A stretch of DNA of 64,000 nucleotides, taken from assembly GCA_914767715.1 (NCBI GenBank), contig OU612071.1, positions 22,627,681 through 22,691,680 on the forward strand, read 5' to 3'. Made by a program: the position numbers and the translations under genes. Below the pieces are notes generated by a model. The model was not told the DNA's origin. It worked only from the letters and a program-made list of their open reading frames with translations, and made no database searches. How positions within the stretch are numbered: position 1 is the stretch's first letter; every line of letters starts with the position of its first letter. Below, one piece after another: positions 39,501 through 50,988 of this stretch. This DNA comes from Membranipora membranacea (Eukaryota > Bryozoa > Gymnolaemata > Cheilostomatida > Membraniporidae).

Positions 39501-42500
39501 AATCTACTGTCAAGTTCCCTTATTTCTTTGTTAGCATTCTTTTTCTTTTCTACTGAGAAAAATAATAGCAAAGACAATCAAATTGATGACTAGAGACTGC
39601 AGATTTCAAATGTATGACAGTTTAATTTGTTTTGGGTGATTTGAGATATTGATTAATATCATGGTATTAAACATGTTTATTCAACAATTATATCATTCTT
39701 TTTTAAGTCGATTTTATTAAGCGTTTGATTAGATTTTCCTACCACATACCAATTTGAGAGTCCTCTAATAACGATCAAATCTTTAAAGATGTGGTATTGC
39801 AGTATGAATAGTGTTCTCTTCATTTAATTTTAGGGTATTTACCTATCTTCAATCTATGGAAGTAACAAAAGATTGGTTGTTTCAGCCAGTGAGGCCAGTG
39901 CTTACTCAGATGTTATTTATGGATCATTGACGAAGGAAAGTGCCATAAACTCTAATATGGTTTACCATAACACGCCATACGGTATGTAAACTTTAAATTA
40001 TATTAAACTTATGGTTCATTTTTGTCAGAAGACATTTGCTATTTCAGTCCCGGCATCAAAGTAGAGAAAATAAACTTTGGATTATCTTCAATTTATGGTC
40101 TATTCTTGTGAGAAGAAATGTACACGAAAATATACAAAACTAGTCACATAGAACGACTTCCCTTATGGGATTGCCTGCTTTCATTCCGTCCGCACCACTT
40201 TCTGTATCTCAACTCTGCAGTAAGATTCTCAATGACATGTTGGAGTTGCATCACCATAATAACAGTGAGCATGCAGTATTAAACAATTGTGACTTGATTA
40301 CAGATGTGTCACTTAAATTTATAAAGCTATACTGTTGATATGAGTAATACTGAAAATTTATAGAGTTTATATATTGTCGATGTTTTGTGTGTGAGTTTAC
40401 TCAGCCAATTTAATTGTAGAAGCTATGTATAGAACAATGTAAATAGTGAGGATCTTGTCTCTACAGCATCCTATTGAAAAAAACTCCTCGAATAAATTTT
40501 TTAGAAACAATTTTTTTTCTTCACTTCAATCCCAATTGGCTACCGTTGCTTGGCGAAACAGGTATGTTTTTTTTGAAATTTTCAGTTACCCATCGTAAGT
40601 AGAGTTACCTCTAGAACCAACTGAGTTAAAAGGCACATCAATAACTGACTTTTGCCAAACTTCTCCACCACAGCAGTGGCTTAGGTCTTTGTAAAAACCT
40701 GACCAGGCAGCAATGCAGATCCAATTTAGAGGATCGCTCATTGAATGAAAAACTCTTATATCCATTGAGTTTCCATAGCAGAAATTAATTTTCCCAAACT
40801 GGAAGGCAAAACCCACTCACTACCATTAAAAACACTGCAACACCATAACAAACACTGCTGAACTTCTTGCAAAGGGATTCATATAATAATATAGCAAAAA
40901 TTTTTGATGTTATAGCTCACAAGAATTTTATGTCGTGTCCATAAAATCCGCTCTAGACATTCTGCTTCTCCTTCTATTTATAATTAATTAACATCTTCAG
41001 TAAATCAAACATTAATCTGATAATTACCGTTAAATTTTCAAACAATTCATAAATGTTGTCTACATTTGTAGACTTTTACTTTTATCAGGTATTTATAATT
41101 CCCTGTAACATAAAAATGGCACTACAAAATTAAAAAGCATAGGCGAAGAATTTTACTACCACAAACTTCTTGAGACCTTGGACAATTATTGCAGGTGATG
41201 AATCACACTCTAGAAATAACGATGGCTTTACTAAAGGAAAATTTCATATTATTGTACAACAGTCGATGACCCCTCAATTGCGCATTCCATTAACAAATTT
41301 ACTTCAATATTGAAGTCAAAAATGGGACCTAAAGTTAAATTTCTAGTTATGCGGAGAAATCTAGAGAAAATACCTTGTTAAACCATTTCTGACACAGCTT
41401 GGCTTTGCCTAGCAGAGCCACCAGTCAAAAATTTAAATAGAGAGTTGTGACATCAAAATATCTAACCAGTTGCTTTGCATGGAGTTATATGAGCTCTCAA
41501 AATGTAGGGAGTATCTTCTTTCCCAGCCATCCACTATTACTGATGACACATGTTTTTGTTGACCAATCAGGTGTCTCTAAAATCTAGCTAAGATCAAACA
41601 TTTTTATTAGTTTTGGATCTCAGCTAGACTTAAAAGGCACCTGATTGGTTAAAAACAACATTATTGTCATCACTAATTGTTGATGACTGGGGAAGAAGAC
41701 GCTCCCTGCATTTTGAGAGCACATATAACTCCAGGCAAAGCTACTGGCTAGATATTTTGATGCCACAACTCTGTATATTAATTTTTGACTGGTGGCTATG
41801 GTGGGCAAAGCCCAGCTGTGGCAGCAGTGGTTTAACACCTCACTGTTTATTGATGTTCAAGGCTGGCTGAGGGTAAGGTATAGCATTTGCATTGTAATCA
41901 TTGAATGCGAAACTTGCTAATTTAAGGGCATGTTCAGTGCACTGAAATGCAAAGGAACACAACTCCCAATGTGTTCGTTTAGTAGTGTAGACTTGCGATA
42001 CAGAAAGCGGTGTAGGCTATGCAGTCATTTGAAAGTATTTCCGTTCCAATATTAATAGGAATCACAGCGTATGACTTTGATCGCGTCACTGAATTGGGCA
42101 TTGAACCATCTGTCACCAGAGTTGCAAGGTGAGCAAACACTTTTACAAATAGGTATTTATTTTCTCAACCAGCCTCGGTAAATGTCTTTCAGTTCACCCA
42201 CTCTTTGCATTGGTTTTAGATGACCATATTGGCTAAAATCGAATTGTTAAGTAACTCACCATATTCAAAAGTAAAATGGGTGGTTGAAGGTCACGGCAAC
42301 AATGTCTGTGCCGAGTCTGCTCTCAGTCACTATGCAGGTGGGAGTACTTGTTGGGGCTCCTGCAGTCCCTGTTGTTAGTGTGGAGCAGTGGGATTAGAAC
42401 TCATGACAATGAAGATGGCATAGTGGTTTATGTTGGAGCTCATGACTACAAATTTATTGTGATTTGATTGGACTCTAAAATAGCATATAGTGGTAATTGG

Positions 42501-45500
42501 TTCAATGAATTGCACATTAAAATGGTAAACAAAAGACTGATAAGGTGGCATAAAAAATGGCGTTAAATTTTCGTTTTGTTGTTAAAAAGTAGGCCTAGCC
42601 TGTTCAAAATATACAGCTATGCTAAGAATGATACCACAGAGAGTTAGGAATGTGTTACTCATGAAAGCAATGAAAGCGTATGAATATCATATCAATACAT
42701 TAAAAATTAAAATTATGAGACTTTCCAACTGCCAAAGAGAAATTTCTTATGATTTGTGGCTACACAAAAAGTTAAAGTTTTCTGTCTGTCTGAAACTTTC
42801 CTTAAAGTGAAAAAGCCAAGTCATCAGTTTCATTTAAGTTGTTATCAGAGTGTAAGGATGGATAGACCTGCAAAGAAGAACAAGGGTGGTGGTCTACTTT
42901 GTTTCTTATTGCAGAAATAATTGAACTGACTAAGCATATCACAAACGTATGCGTTAAATTTGTTGCTTTTTTTTAGTATGTGATATTTCTTCAGAATTTT
43001 TGACTCTTATCGGAAGCTTTTTTTGAAATGACTACAGCAGACACGCATACTTGCCAACCTGTACTCATAAAGCGTTTGTAAACGCTTATTTGACACTAAT
43101 TGAGTTTTAAACGCAAAACGCTAGTTGTACTCATTTATGGTTTTCCAAACGCCTGTTCATCTAATTAGGCAATCAAAAACGCATCTTTTATCTTTAGTGT
43201 TTACTTGGTTGTCATGGTTAAATAATAGTCTAAAAATCTGGTATTGGCTGCAGAAAACCATGATGTTGATTTACAGTTGACTTTTTACCTGTCCAAGTTT
43301 TGCATGAGCCAAATTGCAACTTTTCTTCAATGAGACACAACATAACTAGTAATCCATTGTAGAATATGGTGGTTCTGCCAACTTCAACTTTTCTTTAATC
43401 AGAGTAACAAAGTTGTCTACCTCCTTGTTGGGGTGAGATAACTCAGATCTCCTGCCCCAGTGTTTTAAGGGCAAACCAGGGAGGATGGGCAAACAGGGTT
43501 TCAAATAGCCTGTCTTGTCTAGACAGGCTAGGTTACAAACAACATCTCATTTATTATTAGCAGATTGCACCTTACAACGCAAAGGGAAAAAGACTAATGT
43601 TGAGTGATCTGCACTCCTATGCTACTAAGGACTACTTACTGTGATAATAGCATTTTTTGGGGCGTTTTCGGGTCATTTGAGGCACCCTGGAGTTTTGTAC
43701 TCATTTTTAAGCATTTTGCAAATTTTTGTACTCATTTTGGAAAAATTTGGTTGGCAAGTCTGCAGACAAGATAAATGTATTAAAAGTTTAAAACTTCCAT
43801 CAGTTATTTAAACCAATCATCATGTAAAAACATTCTATTTTCAGACTAAAGCCATACACAGCTGAGATACATCAGTACTATGATACAGGGGCGATTCATA
43901 GCTATGACAATAATCAGGAGGCGAGTTTACGTGACATCGGAGGAGTTATTGAGATTAATCCCTCAATCCCTAACCTTTTAATGGTAGCTGATAAGGGCAA
44001 AGATAGTGTAATACTGTATAACATAACTACCGGTACGCTCCGTGTTCCTGATCATTCATTCATGAATCATTAAAAATTGTACATCTTGTTATGCTACTCT
44101 TTGCATGCATATGAGTATCCGCATCGGGAGTTGAAGCTGAAGAGGGTCCATTCCAGAGAGAGAGAGTGATGCGTTATTGTTTGTGAAGTTAATTTTTTTT
44201 AAGTGTGCCTCATTTATCAGCAAGTAAATCAGCTAAAATCTTCAACCTTTTTTTCATAGGAAATCTGTTGGGAGTTTGCAGGAAACATAGTTCTACAATA
44301 ATAACATCAAGTCTAGAGACATGCAGATGGTCACTGATGCAGAGTGCAATGTGGCTAACTCCTACTACAGCACTGGTGTCAGACTATAAATATAGAGGAA
44401 GGATTTATGTCATCAACTTTCGTAAGTCGACACAAGATACCATGAGTTTTATTGCAACTCAGTAAGTCAAGTTTTATGCAGCATTGAACTATGCAGCGGA
44501 CCATATAAATAGTTATGCATAATATATTTTGCTGAAACACCTCCAAATAGTACATGCAAACACAAACACAATACTCTAAAGTAACACTACAAGGGGAAAA
44601 CAGCTCACAGTCCTGTATTCATAGCTGTGGCATTCATCTTACACTACGATTTTACGTTGCATTTTCTACACTAGGTATTTCTATTTTATCGGAGTTGTTC
44701 TCTCTCTGAATGGTCACATAACTCTATAAATACCCTTCTTTGACCCTGCATATAATTGTTGTCAGGGCTCTCAACCACTCAGATTTATCCCGAATTACAA
44801 AGGTTTATGGTTTAAACATAGACAACTCAGGGTATTTTCGACTCTTCTTTTCATGGGGAAGTCGTCTCAGCATGGTCCTCTGTATGGTCTACTTTTATGA
44901 TTATATGATATGATATTATATTATGATGTTGTAATATATGAAACATAAAACCAGGATGCAGTTAGTAATGATTATTATGATGATGATGATCTGAACTCTG
45001 AAAAAAAAACAATGTAATTCACTCGCAGCGCCCTATAAATTGTTTCTAGACTTCGGTGACCGGACCTGTTACGATGGCTTACAGAGCAAACACATCCTCA
45101 GCTGCTTATGAATAGAGCATTTCCTCTAGGTATATTTAAAATATTAAGTGTATGGAAAATTTGACAAACTGTTGTGATGTTTTAATAAATTGAACCTAAC
45201 CAGGGCCGTAGCTAAGAAAGAATGGTAGGGGAGGCAAAAGAACTAGACGAGTGCTAAGTATCACAGGGAGGGGGCTGTAAGCTCCCCCAAGCAATTAAAG
45301 GCCTATATTAAGCGATTTGAAATCCCAGAGACGCTGATTCTGACATGGATTATTCAATTACAGTGGTTTTAGGCCACTGTATTTAGCATTCTAGGGGAGG
45401 CAGTGCGTCGCTGGCTCCTCTTGACCATGGGCCTGCTAACCTCTAATATAAATTAAACTGCTCTGTTAGGAAGTTGTGTGAATTGTTTGATAGATTTCTA

Positions 45501-48500
45501 GCCTAGGCCTATTGGCATCTGGCTGTATTTGGTGTCGAGCTGATGACATGAGGACACATACAATCAGGCACTTGGAGAGTGAGATGATCATATGATCACA
45601 ACTTAAGTTGCGGGGTCGCTAGTAAACATGTGCTGTTTGCCCTAATAATTAGATCAGCACCAGTAAGGAGATTTGACACCAGGATATTGGGATAGGTTTG
45701 ATGTGTTCCCTTCTTGGTACTAAATTATGATGTGTCTGCCGATGATATGTGATGTGTTATTTGGATAATCAGCAGAGTTGCTTCTACCAATGTTCAGAGT
45801 CAGTTATTTTAACTAAGTCATTTGCATCAAAAACTGCCTACATTTGCCGTGTTTGTGTCAATTTTGTTTGTTGCAAAGTCCACTGTGCCGATGCAATAAA
45901 CTACCTATTCAAAGCAAGGAGCACCTGCTGTCCCTTGTCGAAAGTGAATGCATAAACAAAAATACTAAGTCATGGTGAGTAGACGATAATCAGGCACAGC
46001 CTATCCCATGGATTAATGGTGGAGTCTAGTCAATGTGATAGAAAAGACCAATGCAGTGGCAAAACTTCTTGTGGATTATAATCTGGTACACAAATTACAG
46101 CTACCTATGTTCTAGTATGTTAATTGGTGTTTACCCAATTATCAGCTTAGTGAATAATGCCAGGTGGATGAAAGGTGAGAGATTTAATTTCGTTCTGAGA
46201 TTAGCAGCTCTACATCTGCTATAGTTATGTGGTATTTTTCATCAATAGCGAAACTGATAATGTGTCCTTTTTGTTTCTTCCTCGATTATCAGGTGTGTAA
46301 ACACCATACCATTTCTGAAATTGGCCCAGATTTTCTGCTGAAGTTGTGGTATCACTGGTAAACTTGGTAAAGAGGGTGTGTTGTTTGCCCTTAGAACTAC
46401 ATCATCACACAGTAAGGACACACAACACAGGTTTAGGGATAGGACTGTTCTGTCTGTATTCTTGATACTCAAATCTGGAGATGTCTGTCCATATTATTAG
46501 GTTTGCTAGTTGAATAATCAGGAGAGTTTTTGCTACCGATGTCAGATTATATCAACAAAGTTATTTGCATCAAACAACTGCCTATGTCTTGCCATGTTTT
46601 GGTCAGTTTAGTTCATTGCCCAGACCGCTCTGCTGGTATTTTATACTGGCTACTACAAGTGAAAGCGTAAACAAAAAGACTTAGTCAAGATGAGTAGATC
46701 ATAATCAGTCACAGCCTATTTCATGGATTAATGGTTAGGTCCACAAAGGACAATGCATTGACAAAAACTTGTTGTTGGTTATGATCAGGTATGTTAGTTA
46801 AATGTAATGCATTTTTACTTATTGCTATTCGCACAGTTATCAGCTCAGCAATTATCAGCTCAGGGAATAACATCAGCTAGATGATTAGTGAAAGATTGCA
46901 GTTACCTGCTTTAGTTATTTGGTATAATTGGTATCAAAACTTATAAAACTTATGCATAATCATCTTCCTCATTGTTTCTCCCTCAATTACCAGCATAATA
47001 AATACTGTACCAAATCTGGAATTGGTCCCAGATTTGCTACCCTCAGCATTAGCTTTGGCATTAGTAACATTGTATAGCCAAACTTAGCGTAGAAGCTGAC
47101 AACACAATATTAACATGAATAGTTTTGCTGGAGATCTAAGAATTCCAGAATTTAAATCTTCTGTTCGTATCTTTGACCCCTAAGACTTAAGGTTCTACCG
47201 TTTGTATAAAGTTCTGACCAAAGTATTGGAGTCCAGACACCTTCTTCGACAGTGATAGCATACAGACATTACCACCAATTCAATTACAATTTACCTGCTG
47301 TTATAGATTAGGATCGCTTTTTCGGATATTTAGAACTTCGCAGCAATCACCATCATGGGTGAAAATGTAAGTGAAAATGACCGAACACTCTGTGCATGTG
47401 AGTGAGTAATAGCTCATACTCGTAGCTAAATCTTTGTCATGCACTTATTTTAAAATATTTACTAAGCAGATCAGTAAGCCTTAAGATCACTCATTAGGCT
47501 AAGTAGTTTCTCTTTGCAATGTGTCATCTCTAAGTATCCGTTTGTGATTGAGTGAATTAAATTTGGATGGTTGTACTACTAAAAATATGATACTTGATAT
47601 TAATATCTTCAGTAATAAGTGACACTGATAAATAGTTAAATTTTTAATGTTGCATACGAGTAGGCTACCAAGCTAGCCCTCTAAGTGAGTAAAGGATTTA
47701 AAGAAAAACTGCCTGGTTTGACTAAATTATAGTACCCCACCTGGTCTTAATTCTTACCCTCAAGGATTCTGATTTTGCCGAAACTTATTCTACGGCCCTT
47801 GGTGTTGTCTGGTCCAAAATTTCATGTAATCATTTTTAAAATCAAGCTTCCTTCACATGAGTTAACAACCCTGCATGAAGTAATGTCAGCAGTTTTGCCA
47901 TGGGAGAAAAGGTTAGGGACAGCAAGACGATCAAGATCTATCGGGGAAACCACATGTCCTTCAAATATGCAGTGTGATTCTTTAAGTTTTCTGAAGTCTT
48001 GTTTGAGGGCTACCCTTTCATTGACGGAGTGCTATTGAGTGAAAACCAAAGTCGGTACCTGCGTATGAGGCCCTAAGCGGCCATGAATAATATGCCTTGC
48101 GGTTAGAACTTTTCTCATAATTTGCACATCGTGTTGAAAACAATTTACTACCTGTGCATAAAAAGAAATTCCACTTGACTCTCTATTTATGTTAAAATCG
48201 TCGTGCAGGGCGGTATCACAGTATACGGTCACACCAGCCCGGTCTCACCCAAATGCTGCATAATACCTGGCCTATTTCACTCATTCTTAATATTACGTAA
48301 ATGAGAAACATAGGATGATGTGTGTATTGACATTGACAATTTTGTACCTACATGAATAGACAGACAATCACCAAATCTATCCATCTCATAGGGATCGGAA
48401 ACTCACGCCGGTGAGTTGTATCAGCCGAAAATATTCGAAGGTGTTGTCAACAACCCATCCGTCTTTTAACACAAATTGAACCCGCTAATCTGTGATTTTC

Positions 48501-50224
48501 TCTTGTTCTAAATCAGGAAGAGCTTAATAGTTTCTTCACCATAAAATTTAGCTGTGTCTAATGCTGAATATAATTGATTTCTCTCAGATTATCACATGGA
48601 TTTAAAGTGGAATATTAATGTCATGCTCAATTCAATCAACAAGCCCTTGATTGTATGATAAGATAGATCATAACAAAAAAATCCCTGATTTCTATTCAGG
48701 AATGACCTCACCTGTAATGTTAAATGATAAGTCATTCTTTTTTTAAGTTATCAATTGTTCAGATAGCTCGTCTAAGTAATTCGATCAAAATTGTAGCGAC
48801 GATTTTATTCTTTTGGTAATCTGCTTATGAACTTTCACCATAGACACTCATCTAAAACCCGGCCAATTTAATTTTTATGGCCCTAAATTGCTCTCTAGGC
48901 TTAAAGTGCCTCCCCCCACAAAACCTTCCAGCTGGTTTTACTTTGACGCTTCAAGCCCTCAAGACAGTCAGGATTGGCAGGGTAACAAATTGAAAGCTAG
49001 AAAAAACACCCTCTCATCATGATAGAATATGGTTTGCGATGAATTATTTTGCAAATCAACTTAATGCCGATACATACAATTACTGTGAGTGTTTCAGTAA
49101 ATGGCAAACTAAATAATTGAAAATTCCTTTGACAGAGTGCTGTAGTGGTTTGATTGTTGGATTGATGCTGGACTTGCTTGGTTTTGTGACTCCTTATCAG
49201 CTTGAATAGACTCTAATGTTTGTTTATTCACGTGGGGACAACTCCTAATTCAATTCGTAATAATCTAGTGTAGACAACGCATCATAAAATCGTAGTGTTA
49301 GCACTAGACAAGCCCAGAGTGCTCTGATTTACCATTTAGTAATAAGTCTAAGTCTTCATCGCCAAGAGGGTTTTCCCCTCTATTGAAATTGAAATTGGTT
49401 TTATCAAAAATTATCCTTTCAACATAAGCAAGATATAGGCTGACACATTCAGGTAAATTGAGTTTTTTCATTCTCTTCTAAATGCAGGGGTTGGTGCCGA
49501 TGACTGTGCCAGCGCGCCTTGTGGTCCTCATGGAATTTGTTCTGACTCATGGCGAGGAAATGGCTTTGAATGTTTATGTCATGACGACTGGTCTGGCTCA
49601 ACATGTTCAATATGTAAGTTCAAATTTTCCTCAATACTTGGAGCGTTCAAATCAAAAACATGTGTCTGCAGATCTAATGGCTGAATAAAATTCAGGGGTC
49701 TTATCACTCGCCATCCCGAAGCATGGTCGGCAAAGTATTAGTGCTTTATTAGCACATACCATCATGTTTACATGTTCTCCTGATTTGAATCATTGTTCTA
49801 TTTTCTTTGGTTACAGATTCTCCAAGAACTGGTGAGTGCTTATGACAATATTACTGTACCTAGGAGTACCAATTGGTCTCTACTATATTTATCAGAACCG
49901 GAGTGCAACAAATTTTGACCTGAAACTTGTTTATCCAAAATTATTTGTCTACTCAAATTTGTAAGCGTTGCATGTATCAGAACCCCAATGATACTGTCTG
50001 TAAGCAAATTTTGAGGATTTGTATGCAAACATGACCTGTAAATGGTGTTAAATGTGACTGTAAACTATTTTAATTATCTAGGCGCAGTTTTTCCTGTACT
50101 CGGAGCCTTTGATGAAGGTGGTCATCTGATGAGCATGGGCACATCAAGGAGTGAGACCTTCTCAATCTTAATGTTCGCTGCTGCTTTAACTTTCTGTTAC
50201 CTTCATTTATCTGAACACCATTGA
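27582..50224 (+). CDS. Secreted or membrane-anchored protein: two NHL-like propeller modules, three EGF-like domains
   Basis: Twenty-two exons: 27582-27643, 27980-28088, 28234-28351, 29402-29593, 30483-30589, 32072-32219, 34944-35016, 35935-36137, 36261-36434, 36911-37045, 37257-37368, 37554-37653, 37887-37995, 38483-38674, 39072-39193, 39834-39981, 42068-42128, 43845-44032, 44260-44421, 49488-49613, 49817-49831, 50082-50224. The sum is 2799 nt (932 aa plus TGA), and the phase fits at every junction. Residues 1-19 form a signal peptide (MAGYSHLATLTLLAAFVNG). Residues about 21-395 are module 1, about 402-477 two EGF-like domains, about 478-838 module 2, about 840-880 a third EGF-like domain. 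The tail ILMFAAALTFCYLHL ends six residues or fewer before the stop, suggesting a GPI signal or a membrane anchor. It should act at the cell surface or in matrix. I recognise no named gene. Exon 21 is only 15 nt. Weakest calls: the donor at 36434 and the acceptor at 36911. Confidence 0.85.
28461..28665 (+). mobile_element. tRNA-derived SINE, copy A
   Basis: Shares with copy B (31451-31645) the order gtaggaggt at the head, a box-B-like gttcaagtccc, the stretch cagtc(c/t)actgactactt..g, gtgtgctt/gcgtgct..acctgc and aaactgagagcaa.ttgg. Its box A is degraded. It lies in intron 3 of the propeller/EGF gene. Confidence 0.75.
31451..31645 (+). mobile_element. tRNA-derived SINE, copy B
   Basis: The head is tRNA-like, with box A tagctcagttggtttgagc (31461-31479) and box B ggtccgaatcc (31515-31525). 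The non-tRNA body is shared with copy A (for example aaactgagagcaacttggcc). It lies in intron 5 of the propeller/EGF gene. The plus-strand tRNA-like part cannot fold as a full tRNA, so I do not call a tRNA gene. Confidence 0.8.
32836..33830 (+). pseudogene. Non-LTR retrotransposon (CR1/L2-like) reverse transcriptase fragment
   Basis: It lies in intron 6 of the propeller/EGF gene. A first frame (32836-33228) ends a linker region. A second (33239-33793) holds RT core blocks: IKPIPK..KDFRP.AL.SIVDKCLEKLV, QFACKPKRSTEDAL, ALFTHYTSAFNTI and LTDRKQKVI..STSTG. The catalytic ADDT block follows at about 33790 in another frame, so a frameshift separates it. The PQG block is altered (LCPES). No endonuclease is seen. 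It is a dead, 5'-truncated insertion. Confidence 0.85.
34597..34644. repeat. (ATAC)n microsatellite
   Basis: About eleven perfect copies of the tetranucleotide catacata, in intron 6 of the propeller/EGF gene, about 0.8 kb downstream of the LINE fragment. Confidence 0.95.
36911..37368 (+). other. Two EGF-like domains (exons 10 and 11)
   Basis: Exon 10 (36911-37045) gives C..C....C..C.C...GYEGSDC (CDKCW..PTCYDT..VNCVCSIGYEGSDC). Exon 11 (37257-37368) gives CSPSKCNGHGQC..VICMCTAGWRGERC. Both have the six-cysteine spacing and the closing C-x-C-x(5)-G-x-x-C. Exon 10 is phase 1-1, the usual shuffling-competent class for extracellular modules. Confidence 0.9.
41390..41830. mobile_element. Foldback element (~435 bp, ~205-bp arms)
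   Basis: The left arm (about 41394-41605) and right arm (about 41607-41826) are inverted copies over nearly their whole length. Examples are ccaccagtcaaaaattt / ttaatttttgactggtgg and gacatcaaaatatctaacca / ctagatattttgatgcc. There is almost no loop. It lies in intron 16 of the propeller/EGF gene. Arms differ at about one base in eight, so this is an old insertion. It carries no coding capacity. Confidence 0.88.
43055..43762. mobile_element. Possible TIR element with ACTTGCCAACC ends
   Basis: ACTTGCCAACC near 43059 is mirrored by GGTTGGCAAGT near 43750. Both ends are followed or preceded by tgtactcat in the same orientation. The inverted repeat is only 11 bp and I see no target duplication, so this is tentative. 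It lies in intron 17 of the propeller/EGF gene. Confidence 0.3.
45201..45435. mobile_element. hAT-like MITE
   Basis: It begins cagggccgtagctaag and ends ccatgggcctg, so CAGGGCC/CAGGCCC form short inverted ends. The sequence ctaac sits on both flanks as a possible target duplication. Internal tggtaggggaggcaaaa and ctaggggaggcagtgcg are typical of CAGGGsCGTAGC-type short elements. It lies in intron 19 of the propeller/EGF gene. Confidence 0.55.
45749..46760. repeat. Old tandem duplication (~770 bp period)
   Basis: The run gtcatttgcatcaaaaactgc .. gagtagacgataatcaggcacagcctatcccatggattaatgg (about 45815-46020) recurs as gttatttgcatcaaacaactgc .. gtagatcataatcagtcacagcctatttcatggattaatgg (about 46555-46735), with many substitutions. 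The open frame at 45749-45955 is inside it and is not shared by both copies, so it is not a gene. It is within intron 19. Confidence 0.7.
46770..49487. other. Remainder of intron 19, no additional gene
   Basis: Opposite-strand open frames at 47775-48038 (+) and 48032-48232 (-) have no supported family match, although the right half of the plus frame is vaguely like the end of a LINE pol protein. I see no exon of the propeller/EGF gene here. The phase from 44421 to 49488 closes without one. Confidence 0.5.
49488..49613 (+). other. Third EGF-like domain (exon 20)
   Basis: Phase 1-1 exon of 126 nt encoding CASAPCGPHGICSDSW followed by FECLCHDDWSGSTC, with six cysteines in EGF spacing. It is followed by a 15-nt exon and then the C-terminal exon with the hydrophobic tail. 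Confidence 0.9.
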
Positions 50225-50637
50225 TTACCGTGTTCTTTTCCTGACTGTTTATCAAATATTCAAACAAACTAACTGACTTTTAAGAATTAGCAAGTAATCT
50301 CAATTATGTCTAGTAAAATTTTAAGCACAAATTATTCACAAACAAGTAAATTCAATGAATGTTTTGTAGCAGTTTTCGCCTAAATATATCTTTAGGAAAC
50401 AAAACATTTTACGATTTTATGATACTGCCTCATCTTTAATTTCTTTGTCGAATACAGTCTGTATTGATACAGTCTGTAGGGCAAAAATGAAACAGACAAG
50501 TAATATCGAGGTTTCAAACAAAAGGAGCGAGACTATAAATGTGCGTGAGTGTTTCATCTGCCAGCATTCCTACACTGTTATCCAAACGGTTCCAATTGAA
50601 CATTCCAAATGACTAAAACGTTCCAAATGGTCATCAT

Positions 50638-50728
50638 ACATGTCATATGGGACCTAAAACAGTCATTTGGAACTTTAAATTGTAGATTTGAAGTTCCAAA
50701 TGACTTTTAAGGTCCCATAAATTCCAAT
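50638..50728. repeat. Short foldback
   Basis: Left gggacctaaaacagtcatttggaactt and right aagttccaaatgacttttaaggtccca are near-perfect inverted arms of about 27 bp around a loop of about 18 bp. The same tccaaatg motif also occurs just outside, at about 50604 and 50622. It lies about 400 bp downstream of the propeller/EGF stop codon. Confidence 0.8.
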
Positions 50729-50988
50729 TACAGTGAGTAAACAAGTCTAAGGATTTAACATCCCAGCAACATGCAATGGGGACAGGTCATAAAATAGTTG
50801 GGCAAAGGTGAGATATTTCTGAAATTTGTTAATCACATAAAAGTGAAAGTTGTAATCCCCACATACAAAATATTATTTTGAGTGCATATTTGAGTACCAA
50901 AATGCTTGACAATAGGTACACACAAAGAAATTTTAGAATCAGAATGATTCTAGCTCATAATCAAAAGGCAAATAAGCATCAAATAAAA

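Larger units (their letters stand above)
37554..44421 (+). other. Propeller module 2 of the EGF gene (exons 12-19)
   Basis: The exons are 100, 109, 192, 122, 148, 61, 188 and 162 nt, in the same phase order as module 1. Paired stretches include DPSVLIVGHRQ..GEGAIGYYRL, LHFVDTWSCVRRLKLKIELQ, VTGMTMLEFSNRKFFVF, YAYDFDRVTEL and LLMVADKGKDSVILYNITTG. Each has a counterpart at the same place in module 1. The modules differ at most positions, so the duplication is old. Confidence 0.75.

Noticed and set aside
43500-43540. Small palindrome (agcctgtcttgtctagacaggct) as a regulatory site
   Set aside because: It is only about 9 bp per arm inside an intron; such palindromes occur by chance.
47775-48238. 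Opposite-strand open frames in intron 19 as host or LINE genes
   Set aside because: Only vague resemblance to the end of LINE pol proteins, no RT motif and no linked exons.
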